DNA from: Dictyophora rubrovolvata
Taxonomy: Eukaryota > Basidiomycota > Agaricomycetes > Phallales > Phallaceae
DNA: 64,000 nt
Assembly (NCBI GenBank): GCA_029959195.1
Contig: CP114119.1
Location: 3,038,001 to 3,102,000 of the forward strand
Direction of reading: 5' to 3'
The number at the start of each line of letters is the position of its first letter. Position 1 is the first letter of the stretch. The position numbers and the translations under genes are program-made. The notes beneath the pieces were generated by a model. That model saw nothing but the letters and a program-made list of their open reading frames with translations. It was not told where the DNA came from and made no database searches. This document shows, in pieces, positions 29,060-41,302 of the stretch.

Positions 29060-29749
29060 ATGGCAATGCAATTGCAAAGCAGACTCCGGCGCAGTGACGG
29101 CGCTCACTTGTCAAATGGCACAAAACTGGGCTTCGGGTTGCATCTTTCCCCAAATGGAAGCTATCGAGGATCTGGGGATGATGAATACAAGTATTACGTG
29201 AAATGCCAGAAGCCTTGGGGGACAACATTCGGCACTTTGGACAGGGAGTTAACCCACAGGCAGACACTGGCAGAGAGACAGAGGTCGACAGCTACCACGT
29301 TTCAGGATGCCTATAGTACCGCTATCGATCAGATGACAACATTGTGCTCATTATTCAAGCCCGAAATCAAGCATTATTAATTTGAACCCTGTTTCAATTG
29401 TAGTTTACGAGCCTACTTGTGTAAATTGGGCGTGTCGGCGCGGGGTGAAGGACCTGCTGAATGTTAGGGATCCGTCACCATAGACGCCATAATTAAACTC
29501 ACAAGGCTCAAGAGACGAATCGCGCCCTTTATAGCATGGATTTAATAAAGGACACGAGTTTATATAAACCCCATCTTCGCGGTCGCCAACGCTGGCAGCA
29601 TTGTAAACGGCAGGTACATCAGAACCAAAAGCAGTGTTCAGGGGCGTTAACATCCCTTGTTGTACGCTTTTAGTCAGCAAAATGCTACTAACATCGGGAA
29701 AAAGTGGCCTTTTAGTGGTATTGTCACCGGTATCAGTCCATATGTACAT
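29060..29749. other. Two short open frames, unclassified
   Basis: Plus frame 29060-29380 (106 codons; SNGTKLGFGLHLSPNGSYRG) and minus frame 29749-29405 (114 codons; PLFPDVSSILLTKSVQQGM). The latter has Cys pairs and a GDGSLTFSRSF stretch and could be a piece of a secreted protein. Neither matches a family I know. No neighbouring exons could be joined. Confidence 0.25.
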
Positions 29750-31300
29750 ACCTATGTACTCATTTCAAATTGTTCTTTCGCAATTGTGCTGTTGATTATT
29801 CAAATTAGAATCTGATCTGCGTTTTTTTGATTTATTATTATATAATCATTCCCTTGATTTTGATATCTAGCTGTGGCTTTCGAACTAGAATTCAAATATT
29901 TTGTTTTCTTCTCAGCCGTGCTCAAGTGAGCTTGTATTGATTGTGAACGCGTGTGCGAACTGAGATTGTTGGTAGCGGTAGTAGCTTCGTAGCGGGTTGA
30001 CAATAGTAGTACGTCTGGTCATGTCACCATGTATACCGTGCGCACCTATCAGAGGCCTGGTTGCAACACTAGAAAAATAGAATTCCCATTGAACGTCCGA
30101 GTATCATCGGAGAGATTGAAACCTGAAACCAAGCCACTAGTCACTTGACAGTGAACAATACTATATGCATTGGGGTTTGAATTTGACAGACTCGCTTCGT
30201 TCTTACTAAATACGACAGACCCAGCACAGGCTTTGAGTCGGCGATTCTGATGGCGTGGGACGGGTGCCCGAAGAACCGATCCGATGTGATAGATCTATAA
30301 AACAAAGCTTCTTGGTTCTTAGTTAGATACTATACTTAACGTGCTCGGAACTTGATTCAAGCGATGTTGTTGGAACTCAGCTCACTTTGAATGCCAATGG
30401 TTCTAAGGCTATTGAATAGAATTACTAGTGTGTCCATCTGGTCTCGAACCTGCGTGTGATGCGTAACGAACGACGCAGGTACCGCGTGCGACCGCAGAAC
30501 GCCATGCCGCACCATTTTTTCCTCCTTAACAGACCGAAATAATATATCAGCCGAGGAGGAGCAATCATGACAAAGCGCACCACTCGCTCCTTATTCTTGA
30601 CGGTGACTGGCTTCTGATAGGAGGGAACTAAGCGGATGAGGACATATGATGTTGTCCTTTTTGAGAGGACAACAACCGGTTTTGAGTCCAAGGCTTATTT
30701 ATCGAAGAAAAAGGAGGGAAAATACTAATGATGCATTGAAATTATTATACTACATACATAACAATGTAGCCATGTCGGCTAGGACGACACCAACTTGTAA
30801 ATTGCTTCCGTCCGTGCACCGAGATAGTGAGGTGACGCAGGAAAGCTGACGTAAACATGATGACTGTACCGTGGGAAGAAAAAAGAACAAGCCCCAAAGC
30901 GGTGCGCACTCTTTGTTCGCAGCCCACACACACCTTTACTTGCTTCTCCCTATCACTCATCCACACTTTTCCACCCCCTTTCATACTATAGAACTGTAAG
31001 TCCTTACCATTTATTTCATCCACCTTCCTCTTTTTCTCATTCATTTTGGTAATTCTTTTTTTTTTACGTCCTATCACGCCACGCTTTAAAAACGTGTCAT
31101 TGGGCAAAACAAGTCTGTCCACACCCCATTCCCACCACTGCTAATACCACAATTCTCTCACTGCATTTTCTTTTGGTTTTTATATAAAAAAGACATCACA
31201 TACTCACTAACGACCTCTTTCCTCTCTACCCAGCTTTTTTTTACTTTTCCCCACATAATCGTTGCCCACCACGGCCGACCAAGCATCAAACACCAGCAGA
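29750..31300. promoter_or_regulatory. Intergenic region with casein kinase 1 promoter
   Basis: No supported gene between 29750 and 31300. From about 30950 the plus strand becomes pyrimidine-rich (CT tracts, ctttcctctctaccc), typical of strong fungal promoters and 5' UTRs. A TATATAAA lies at 31181-31188, about 113 bp before the CK1 ATG. Confidence 0.45.
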
Positions 31301-32544
31301 ATGGACCTCAGAGTTGGAGGTAAATATCGACTCGGAAAGAAGATTGGTTCCGGATCGTTTGGTAAGAACTTTCATTTACGTCCCAAGATCCGCTTTTTCT
31401 GACCCTTTCTTTTCTCTGCCGTCTAGGTGACATTTATCTCGGCATCAACATTATCTCTGGCGAAGAGGTCGCCATCAAACTTGAGTCTGTCAAGGCCAAG
31501 CATCCCCAGCTCGAGTACGAGAGCAAGGTTTACAAGACCCTTGCCGGTGGTGTCGGAGTCCCTTTTGTTCGTTGGTTCGGAACGGAGTGCGACTATAACG
31601 CCATGGTTCTTGATCTTCTCGGCCCCAGTCTCGAAGACTTGTTTAATTTCTGTAACCGCAAATTCTCGCTCAAAACCGTTCTTTTGTTGGCCGATCAGCT
31701 TGTAAGTACACATTTTCCCCCCGTTTCTCATCCCTAAAACCATCGGCGACTTAACAAACCCTCCTTCCTAGATTTCCCGTGTGGAATATGTCCACTCTCG
31801 CAACTTCATTCATCGCGACATCAAACCAGACAACTTTCTCATGGGCATTGGAAAACGTGGCAATCAGGTGAACATTATCGATTTCGGTTTGGCTAAGAAG
31901 TACCGTGATCCCAAGACCCACCTTCACATTCCATACCGTGAGAATAAAAATCTTACTGGTACAGCCCGTTACACCTCCATCAACACTCACCTTGGCGTCG
32001 AACAAGCTCGTCGGGATGATCTCGAGTCTCTTGCCTACGTTCTCATGTACTTCCTTCGTGGGTCTCTCCCGTGGCAGGGTCTCAAGGCTGCCACCAAGAA
32101 ACAAAAGTATGACCGTATCATGGAGAAGAAGATGACCACCCCGACTGATCTTCTGTGCCGCGGTTTCCCGAACGAGTTTGGCATTTTTTTGAACTACTGT
32201 CGTGCTCTGAGATTCGATGATAAGCCCGACTACAGCTACCTGAGGAAGCTCTTCCGCGACTTATTCGTCAGGGAAGGCTTCCAGTATGACTACGTCTTTG
32301 ACTGGAGCGTCCAGCGTGTTGACTCTACCGAATCTAAATCTACTGTTCCTAGGAGGAAACTGGTTACTCAGGAAGAAGAAGAACAGAAGAATGAGCGGAT
32401 GTAGGTCCTTAGCAACGTATGCTACACTATTTCCTCTGTCGGTTATGCTTATCACCCACGCATCGCAGGTTACGTTCTTCTACTAGACAGCAACAAGCGG
32501 CGGCTCAACAGCAACAGGCGTCTGGCACGCGCAATGTCTGGTAA
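31301..32544 (+). CDS. hrr25: Casein kinase 1, delta/epsilon (Hrr25/Hhp1) type
   Basis: Four exons (31301-31361, 31427-31701, 31772-32400, 32469-32544) give 346 aa. It starts [21 protein letters not shown] (glycine loop), with VAIKLE (ATP Lys), [12 protein letters not shown] (catalytic loop), [10 protein letters not shown] and the CK1-specific YTSINTHLG in place of [16 protein letters not shown] segment and a short Gln/Ala-rich tail ([11 protein letters not shown]) follow. CK1 delta/epsilon enzymes phosphorylate primed or acidic Ser/Thr sites and act in DNA repair, ribosome maturation, trafficking and meiosis. The tail lacks the long C-terminal extension of some CK1s. Frame intact. Confidence 0.96.
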
Positions 32545-35500
32545 ACAAAAATAAATTAATGAGAAAAATCACAGTTCCTGTCTTCGTCGGCTTTCTTTTC
32601 TGGGTATACACAATCATCATTCGCTGGTGTCGTCTCTTGGTCTGGTATGAACACAAGCAAATAGAAATCGGATCGTTCATTCGTCTCTCTGGTTCCTCCC
32701 TCACCAGCGATGTAATTAGTCCTGTACAAGAAATGGTTCCTTTCTTGCTTTATTAATAATGAATCTCGAGGATCGGAAGGCAACTTTTATCGATTCAGGA
32801 TGTTGGGGCGATCAGTCGGTTGTTGCCTTTCTCTTGCGAGGGACCGGCGCGGTGGTTCGGGCTAGACGATATGATGATGCTTGTGTAGTGGTCGCGGAGT
32901 TATTTTATTGAAGGATGGCTGGGGATCTTGGTCCTTTCGGCGTGGCCAGGTCTGGCTCTTCGTGTCTATCCTGTGCATGTGAATGTTATCAGTCGGCGGT
33001 CGTTTGTCAAGTCTCGGGTTGGCCAGCCAATTGTCAGTGTTCGCTCACCTACGGTCTCTCTCCTCGTCTTCTCAAGAAACAACGTGAAGCATGGTATCAC
33101 CCTCCGGATCTCATCTTTTATACGGACTTTACTTCCTCAAGCTTAATATCGTCGTTGTCAAAAGTTCGCACGAAATACGAAAGTACAGACAGTTTTTCTT
33201 TTTTTCTTTTATGCACTTCCTTCCCATTTCACTTTTCTTACGAAACAAGGAATTTATTTCTCTTTCTGCAACCACGGACGCCGTTTCTCTTCAAGCCTTG
33301 AACTTCCGATTCTTTCTTCCTTTTTGGGGTCAATGATATCCTAATAAGCATGGAAGAAAAGGATTTTCTTGGCTGCCTGATTCTTCATCTTTTCCCACCT
33401 ACCCGTCAAGTGCGTTTTCATTTTCCAAATCCCACCTCGCGCCTGGTTGTCTCTCCTATCAAACTTTAACTTTACCGGTTCGGTTCCTTCTTTGTGTCGT
33501 CCTCGTGTACTAGTCATCCCCATGCTTCCCTTCTCTTCCATTTCCCATTTCTTCTCTTTCAGCTATTATTTTTTTATCCTCCACGTCGATCGCTGATAAT
33601 TTTCGTCGGCTTGAGATGAGGAGAGGGCGTCAGGCCAATCATGTCTTTGAATCTCCTTGTGTTCCGTTCCTTCGAGGTAGCTTGTTGCAGCGTCGTACTT
33701 CCAATGGCAGGGCTAGTTAATGCGAAGTTATTCCATATAACATGATTGTTTTCATCTTTCCTTCCTATGCCATACAGTTGAACTAAACTATATGTCGATC
33801 TGCTTTTTTACGATGCTTTCTTGTCTTTCATTCCCTCTAGTGATGAAGTCTCGTTGTTCAATTGAGCTCTTTCTTCTCTTTTCTGGCTGTTATGCTTAAT
33901 ACATCTTTTGTGTTTGCCGAATCTGTAGATTCCGTATGAGCTCCCCAAGCCGTTAGTGTATCAAAGAGGCGATACTGATACCATTCCTGTAAGACAATTT
34001 TAGCGATTTCTTGAATTTGCGTCGAATCTTAGTCTTCTACACATAACTTCATTATCCCAAGCAAAAGGGAGCTGGTGACAGATCTCAGTACTTTTTTTTC
34101 CTTTTCACCCCGCTTTTATACCCGCTACTCTTTTACCAAGATCAAAGTTCGAACTTGGGTCTGTTGTTTGTGTCTGGCTGGTTTTCATACGCGATTACTT
34201 TTTGCTTATCCTCTGTTTACTCCATTCCTTTGTTAAACACCCCCATTTTTGACACGACAAAGTCCGTTAGTCTATTGTCTATTCCCTTCCTTTTCTCGTA
34301 AGTGATAAAATATATCATACATGGTATCACTGTACATGTCCAACCCTAACTCATACTATTTCACCCGGGACCTTGAAGCCTGTTGTAGTGTCACCGTAGC
34401 ATCGTGGTGCGGTCGGTGCCGAATATCGCAAACGCGCGCGCCTAAAAGTCCCGCTTTCTGCAAGGCTCTTTATTTAATTAGCCCAGCCCACACCATCTAC
34501 TACTACGCAATTGTGAAACCAGAGTGAAGTGAATGTAGCATAGTAAGTTTTAGCGATCAAAGTTTTTTAATATCGCTTTGACACGATGGAATACTCACCC
34601 TTTTGCTGTCACAGTTCTAGGAGGGGGATATCCTACACAGAAGAAGATGAATTGGCCGTCATTTCCCGTGCCAGATTAAGTATGCTCATAGTGCATTGTT
34701 TTTCTATAGAGATGCTAACATGACTCAGATGATCTCTTAATTCCCTTGATTCTCTCCTCCGGCCACGCCGAAATTACCGCAAGCTTCTTTCCAATATGAC
34801 ACTGAAGGGATATCATTTACTACTGATTTACACTCACAGTCAAGTGCACAAATAACCCTTCGTCATCGACCGGCTCCTTGACTCGGATTTCCCTCAAACA
34901 CCTTCGCAAGCGTATTTTCTAGGTTGGACAGACAAACGATGATGGACGCGTAAACCCTAATTTATTTGAAGAGGGCAAAGACTATTTGTCGATATGTATT
35001 GGGAACTCGGGTTGGAGACCCTGAAAAGTCGTGGAGTGCTGCTCGGTCGCCATTATTGCAGGCGTTTGTTTCAATTCAGGGGTATCTCTAGAGTAGTCTC
35101 GTTTGATGACTTCAAATTGTATTTACCTTAGATGGTTTTGCGAACCTGCCTTTGAGAAATGACGGATTACATACTGAGGGATTGGTCAACAATAGACTTG
35201 ACAACGAGAACGCATGTATGCGTCTTGAGCTTGAGGGTTGGTCCGAAAATCCCTTTGGTCAGCTCGGAAATGGAGATCAAGTGGAGACGACTACTCGATG
35301 CCATAAGAGAAGCCCGGGAGCTTATAGGGAGCAACAGCCGGAAAGTAATGATATCAATGATTCTTGTTCTACTTCTGTTCCTCGGCTGACCGTTGGAGAT
35401 GCTCTCTCGGACATTGCGAGGCAAGCTAAGCTCGGACTTTTCGCAGTTTCCCGTGTAGAGTTATATAATTATGAATTTTAGCTAAGTATATGTTATTTTT

Positions 35501-35920
35501 TCTGTGTGATATTTATAGGTACGTACTTCGGATCAGGTCGATCAGCGGAGGCTAGCCTTTTCCCCTTTTCCTTAGTTTACCTTGTCCTCTTGTTCTTTTG
35601 GTTACATTCGAAATATTAACCCGGGTAAGAAGCCGTACCAAGAAAGGAGAAATCATTGTATATGTGCCACCGAAGTAAGAAAACACGACAATTTAAGGGT
35701 TTTGGTCGACGTCAAATGTTTGTCAGTACCGTGAGTAATAGATGTTCTCTGACCTCCTCAAACGTCTGGGGGTAATATGGAAGCGAAAATACTATATAAT
35801 CGCCATCAACTGTAGCTTCAGTAATCACAATCTCAAATTTCTTTCCCTAGTACTTCATCATATTCCCTTCTCAACGTCTTGCTCGTTGCTTTCCCGACCC
35901 TTTTTATTAAGTAGTTTCTT
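32545..35920. other. Gene-poor region downstream of CK1
   Basis: About 3.4 kb with no supportable gene. Much of 32.9-34.3 kb is T/C-rich on the plus strand, like a long 3' UTR or a further promoter. Open frames here (for example 32915-33301, 35152-35481) are short, have low-complexity Ser/Phe composition and show no domain. Confidence 0.35.
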
Positions 35921-35934
35921 TCCACGTCAAACAA

Positions 35935-36640
35935 TAGAGCTTTGGAATAGTTATTGGAGAGCCTATTGATTCTACTATCAAGTAACTATAAGCTTTTGTA
36001 ACTCGATATTGACTAAGATCTGTATAGGGATGACGTGTAAATCAAACCTATCGTCCATCGGGTAGAGACCCAAGTCAGATATATACGCTACTTCAATGCT
36101 AAATTATAACATTTCCTGCTCCGAGGTAAATCTGCAACATCTATCCCGTTTTGGGGAGTGGCGAGTCCTTCAAATAATGCGCTACAGCCGTGTATAGTGA
36201 GTTACGATCGTTGGGGAATCCAGAGGGCCGGGAAGCGTTCGGTGTTAAGGAGCCCTCGCAAGCTAAACAGATGGAAGGGAAGGGCTTTTCGCATGACTCC
36301 TCTGGCTTCGCGATAGGCCACGCAGTGTAGGAGGGGGTGGATGACAGTTTCGCTTCCCGCGGCGATAGGGATGTCGTATATCATATATGAGCTATTAAAT
36401 GACATGGCTCGTTTGGGTATAGAACTATTGGACATATGATAGAGAAATAACCCGTCAGCTAATGACGATTTGGGAACGGACTCCGACTCAGGGAAGATGT
36501 GCCAAAATCATAGACGGTCGGGTCTTGACTTCTACATCGGAAGTCAGATAGTACATCGACAACTGCAGCGACGACTGGTTTTGTAGAATATTCAGGAGTT
36601 TGATTAAGGGTCATATTATTGAGCCCCGGGATTGAACGTA
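35935..36640 (+). pseudogene. PKL kinase-like 3' fragment (copy 5), split by a LINE piece
   Basis: Left part: GGAGAGCCTATTGATTCTAC and the intron/exon 3 start up to about 36036 (TATAGGGATGACGT). Right part: from about 36378 (ATATGAGCTATTAAATGAC, ELLNDMARLGIE) to about 36640 (GAGCCCCGGGATTGA). Multiple differences from copy 1 break the frame. The two parts are interrupted by the inserted sequence 36037-36364. Confidence 0.65.
36037..36364 (-). mobile_element. 5'-truncated LINE (non-LTR retrotransposon) fragment
   Basis: About 330 bp inserted into PKL copy 5. On the minus strand it encodes ETVIHPLLHCVAYREARGVM, then KALPFHLFSLRGLLNTERFPALW. This matches the C-terminal zinc-knuckle-like end of fungal LINE reverse transcriptases (ET--H-L--C--YR-AR---R). 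The insert is bordered by near-identical 13-bp copies of atagggatgNcgt (36024-36036 and 36365-36377), a probable target-site duplication. No poly-A tail is evident. Confidence 0.65.
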
Positions 36641-37130
36641 TTGAACCGCCATGATGGCCTCTGAATGGCTTTCGTTACATTGATCGCGTGACATGTCACA
36701 GATCTCTTCTTCCCAATGCGACGATACATCCCGTTGATAGTAGCTGGGTTAACAGGTATCTTTACACATCAATAAAAAAGATTTATTTAACTCAAATTTT
36801 TGATAAGGCATTGTGTCCGGGTTACACATTTTCAAACCCCTCTTCGCCCCCAAGGACCAAGTTAACTACGGAGTCAATTCACCAGTAAACAAAACTTCTA
36901 TCTCTGTGTCGTGTGATAACTAACATTCGACTTTTATTCAGGATTTAAGGAAGACAGATTAATGTCAGATATGCTTGGATGGTCGGTGCTAAACATTTCT
37001 CGTATTTTCGGATATAGCCCTGGTCACAACCATCTGTTTCATTATGCTTTGCAACGCTCAAAAACAAGCAAAATGTACCTTTTGATGATATTGGTTTACC
37101 GCCCAATGGAAGTATAATAATATGCGCCAT
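36641..37130. other. Spacer downstream of SAD1, no gene seen
   Basis: Roughly 490 bp, AT-rich, containing the 3' flank of the minus-strand SAD1 gene. Open frames here are short and uninformative. Confidence 0.3.
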
Positions 37131-39125
37131 TTACTTGATGCCAATAGCTTCTTCATACGCGTCCCGCCGTTGCCATACCTAAGTTCTTAGATCAACAAGA
37201 GTATCAGCATTTAGACAGCAAGGCAGACCTGTAAAACACTTTCGCCCAGAAATATCATCTCCTTTCGAACTTCGCGGACAATAAGATCTTGTATCTCGTA
37301 CCAACGTTCACCATCCCCTCCGCCACCGCCTGCTCTCAAGTGAACTTTCCAAACAGTGTTCACTTTATCGCGGGTCGTTCCAGCAACAGATTCGTGTGTA
37401 ACATTTGATAAAAGATCATAGACTGTCGGAGGATGAGTAGGTGGTGCATCCAAGTCTGTGTCAACAGCAAGAATGTTAGGAGCTGAAGTAGCGTAGTTAA
37501 GACAGCACGCGTACAGTCTTTAAAGTCAACACCCCTCAACGGAAAGTTAATAATGGTCGGGTTTTTTTCTTCAACGAAATTATTTTTCGTAAATCGTTTG
37601 AAATGCAGGATTATATACGGAGGCAAGCGTTGCAACTTGTATCGTTTCAGTTGGCCCAGCGCTTCCTTTTACCCCGCCGGGTAAAGCGAAGCCGTTAGGA
37701 AAGTGAGGCTATAATAAAAAAAAGATACTCACTTGAGTCGTTACACCATCATATTTAGTTAGTATACTCGCAAGACTAACTTGAGGGACGATGTTCTTTT
37801 CAACGGAGTCTTGGAATAGCGGGGGTGGTGGAAGGTCAACGGCAAGGTACAAGAATGGCGATACCACCGTTTTTATATCTGGACATAATTTCGGCGTTGT
37901 GAAAGAGAAATGTATTAACAGCGTACCACGATCGATGGCAAATTGTGGCTTGTGATCATTTCCTTCTTGTTCCGGTCGTACATTGACGTGTTGTGTTTCC
38001 AGACGCAGCTCACCTTGGAAGGTGCTGTATATAATACCTACAAAGATTCAACTATGAAGCGTCAAACAACAGACTTGAACTTACTGCTATCCCTTTGCTT
38101 CGTTCCACTTAAATCCGCGTGGGTCTTATTTAACAGCCAACCCAAGAACTCAGCCGGGTCGCCCTGTTCCTCAAGACGCCACTTGCCTTTGGAAGCTCGG
38201 TTTACTTCTTGCAGAAATTCATGTGGCGAGACCTGAGATTTAAAGAGTCGAGGGGACCACAGCTTACGGGTCAGCAGCGACAGACGCGAGATAAGCTCCG
38301 AGTGCTTTGGGGATTGTTTAGGAGTGGTGGAAGAAAGCTGCTGAGGTTTCGATGAATAAAGCAGAAGGAAGTTGCGAAATGGTGGGACATGGAGTAACAT
38401 ATGGATGATGACGTTGATGTGATCGTGGCGTTTTATGTTGTTCAGGCCAATGAAACCGGGAGCGTAAGAGTTATTGCTAAGGTCAAAGGAAGGGTGAATT
38501 AGATAGGATGGCTTGTCCAATTGTTTGACATCGACCTGAGTGAATTTTGGGGATAAAACGGCCACTATGTCGGATAACGAAGGATCAGATACAAGATAGT
38601 TGTCTGGAAGAACGTATACCTATGGTAAATGTCGAGTTAAACAGGATGCTTTTAAGAGAGCAGAGACCTTACCATCGCGGTTTCCAGGTTGATAAAAACA
38701 TGGTGATCGTTATGAATACTATGTGCGTACGCGTAGGAGGATGGTCCTCGCCCCTGAAAGTACTTGCCACATACTAGACAGCCATACACATTGATATTGG
38801 ACACGCAGACAGAGCAAACTTTCTCGAAGTCGAAATCAAGCACCGCTCGATTAATCTGACCAAGAGTACTAATATTTGGTATAAAATAGAAACCTGAGGA
38901 GGAGAAGAGACGTACTGTGTCCAGATACAAGTCAGTAGCTCGTCCAGAACCGTTATTCTTTGGTTTAATCGGCTGCTCTTCTTCCTCTGAATCAGGACCT
39001 TCAATGGTATCGCCGAGTTTGTCTCCTGGACCCGTCATGAATGTTTCTTGTGGCTCTTCTGTCCGCGCCCTTTTCAAAGGTCGTTCTGCCGTTTCCTCTG
39101 AGCCATTAGATACGTCGTGCCCCAT
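37131..39125 (-). CDS. sad1: SAD1/USP39-like tri-snRNP assembly factor (inactive ubiquitin protease fold)
   Basis: Minus-strand multi-exon gene. Start chosen at ATG 39125 (MGHDVSNGSEETAERPLKRARTEEP); an in-frame upstream Met at 39203 is less likely. It has a ZnF-UBP domain (VCSVCVSNINVYGCLVCGKY, GRGPSSYAYAHSIHNDHHVF) and then a USP-fold domain. The catalytic-Cys box of true USPs is replaced by GLNNIKRHDHINVIIHML, without Cys, as in Sad1 orthologues. Other landmarks are EQGDPAEFLGWLLN, LQRLPPYIILHFKRFTKNN, NFPLRGVDFKD and the C-terminal VWQRRDAYEEAIGIK (last exon ends at 37131). Sad1 is needed for U4/U6.U5 tri-snRNP assembly and splicing in the nucleus. Confidence 0.93.
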
Positions 39126-39270
39126 AACGTCGTAACCGGCGTAACTGTTGAACGAGTATGGGTCCCAGAGTACACAATACCGGGACTTCCCGATAGATTG
39201 CATGTAACTCCGTCACGAGGCTCGTGCCCGATTTCTTGTCCATTTTTCTTCTTTTCTCTTTATTACCACA
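39126..39270. promoter_or_regulatory. Short bidirectional promoter of SAD1 and CSN2
   Basis: 145 bp between the two chosen start codons. The CSN2 side ends with a pyrimidine-rich leader (ttcttcttttctctttatt). No specific factor site recognised. Confidence 0.45.
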
Positions 39271-41302
39271 ATGGACGACGACGATGCCGAATATATGCAA
39301 GATGAAGAAGTCAGTCAATGGATTATTTTACGGTCCATAAGCTGACCTTTTTATCAGGATTACGACTTTGAGTACTCGGACGGGGATGACGACAATGTAG
39401 AACAAAGCGCGGATGTAGAGAATCAATATTATACTGCCAAATGTAGATAATTTCGTTGAGATCACTATTATCTGGAGCTAATTGTGTCAAGCCTTCAAAG
39501 AAGACAACCCTGAAGCAGCTTTAAAGGCTTTTCGGGCTATAGTTGATGCCGAAGCTGAGAAGGGGGACTGGTAAGTTGTTCAAGAAAAGTTTGCGCATCA
39601 TGCTAACACCTTCATTCTTAGGGGATTCAAGGCCCTCAAACAAGCAACAAAGTTACTATTCTTGACCCTTCATCGACCGACAGAAGCACTCGAAACGTAC
39701 AAGAGACTCTTGACGTACACAAAATCTGCTGTAACACGCAACTACTCTGAAAAATCTATCAATAGTATCCTCGATTACGTTGGTGGTGGAAAGGGTGGGC
39801 CCGTCGAAGTTGATGTCCTGGAAAAATTTTATCAGGCCACTCGCGGTGCTCTTGAGGATGCTAAGAATGAAGTCAGAGGATATCTTCAAATTTCAGCTTA
39901 TCGCCTCTGACTTGTTACGCATTGTTAGAGATTGTCCTTAAAGACCAATCTGAAGCTCGCGAAACTCTGGCTTGATCGACGCGAATACGGTCGTCTGACG
40001 AAGGTGTGTTGCCACGCGGACAAGCGGGGCCTGGCCTGTTCTGAACATTCATGTAGCTCCTACGGGACCTGCATAATTCTATTTCCCAAGGCGAAGATGG
40101 TGAACAGGATCAGTCTCAAGGTACTCAACTGCTCGAAATATACGCACTAGAGATTCAAATGTACAACGAAACTCGGAACTTCAAAAAGCTGAAAGTATGC
40201 ACCATTACTCAATCTTTCTTGATACCTTCGTTTATTTCTTATAGGAAATTTACAATGCAACTAATGAAGTACGTTCAGCAATTCCTCACCCACGGATAAT
40301 GGGCGTCATCAAAGAGTGCGGTGGCAAAATGTGGATGGGGGAAAGTAAGAATTTTCTTCAGTCTATTGATAATGTATGGATATAAACATTCTCTCAAAAG
40401 AACAATGGAACCGTGCTGGTGAAGACTTCTTCGAATCATTCCGGAACTATGACGAGGCTGGCTCTCCACAACGTATCCAAGTTCTCAAGTACCTAGTGCT
40501 GGCTAATATGTTGACCGGTAGCCAAGTAAACCCTTTCGATAGCCAAGAAACTAAACCGTAAGAACGAAGCGATTTGACTCGCGTGCCTCTCATGACATAC
40601 TTCGTAGTTATAAAAGCGATCCACAAATCAAGGCTATGACGGACCTGGTGGGAGCTTATCAACGACGAGAAGTTCATGAGGCTGAAAAGATTATTCGAGG
40701 TGCAATATATCGTTCTTTGGAAGTCTACTTTTTGCCTTCTAACGCTGTACCATGTTAGAAAATCGGTCTACCATTATGGACGATGCGTTTATTCGATCCT
40801 ACATTGGCGAACTGCTTCGTAGTTTGCGGACACAGTATCTCCTCGATCTCATCAAGCCCTACACCCGATTGGAACTCTCATTTCTTGCCAAGGTCTGTAT
40901 TATCCTCATTCAACGAGTTACGGCCCTTTCTCTGATCGTATCCCAGCAACTAAACGTGGATATAGCTGAGGTCGAAGATCTCTTGATCGGTTTAATTCTT
41001 GAAGGAAAAGTTGAGGGGAAGATTGACCAAGTTGCCATGCGTTTAGAGATAGATCAACAGTGCGCATACTTATATCTTGCGTTTATGTTCAAGCTAATGC
41101 GCTCCATAGACAAAGCTTAGCCAAACGACGCTATACCACATTATCCAAGTGGACCGATGCACTTGAAAATATACATTCATCTGTTCTGACCAAAACAGTA
41201 GGCTACCAACGCGGTGTGGCAGAAGTTCCTCGGCCAGGCGACTTGGACAACTTGTTCGGAATGCGGAGCTTTGACTTTGAGCTTTCGAGAACAACATTGT
41301 GA
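39271..41302 (+). CDS. csn2: COP9 signalosome subunit 2
   Basis: Multi-exon gene from ATG 39271 ([13 protein letters not shown], then [12 protein letters not shown]) to TGA 41302. Conserved blocks in order: [154 protein letters not shown], then the PCI domain ([43 protein letters not shown]) and a C-terminal helix ([14 protein letters not shown]). CSN2 is a scaffold of the COP9 signalosome, which removes NEDD8 from cullins. Acidic N-terminus as in orthologues. Confidence 0.94.

Noticed and set aside
30421-30470. tRNA-like T-arm (ggttcgagacc on the minus strand)
   Set aside because: The stem around the TTCGA loop does not pair and no acceptor or anticodon arm was found upstream.
32915-33301. 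128-codon frame downstream of CK1
   Set aside because: It is rich in Ser/Phe/Leu from T/C-rich DNA, has no domain, and overlaps other equally open frames; probably UTR.
37131-39125. Active ubiquitin protease
   Set aside because: The catalytic Cys box reads IKRHDHINV without Cys, as in Sad1, so deubiquitination is not expected.
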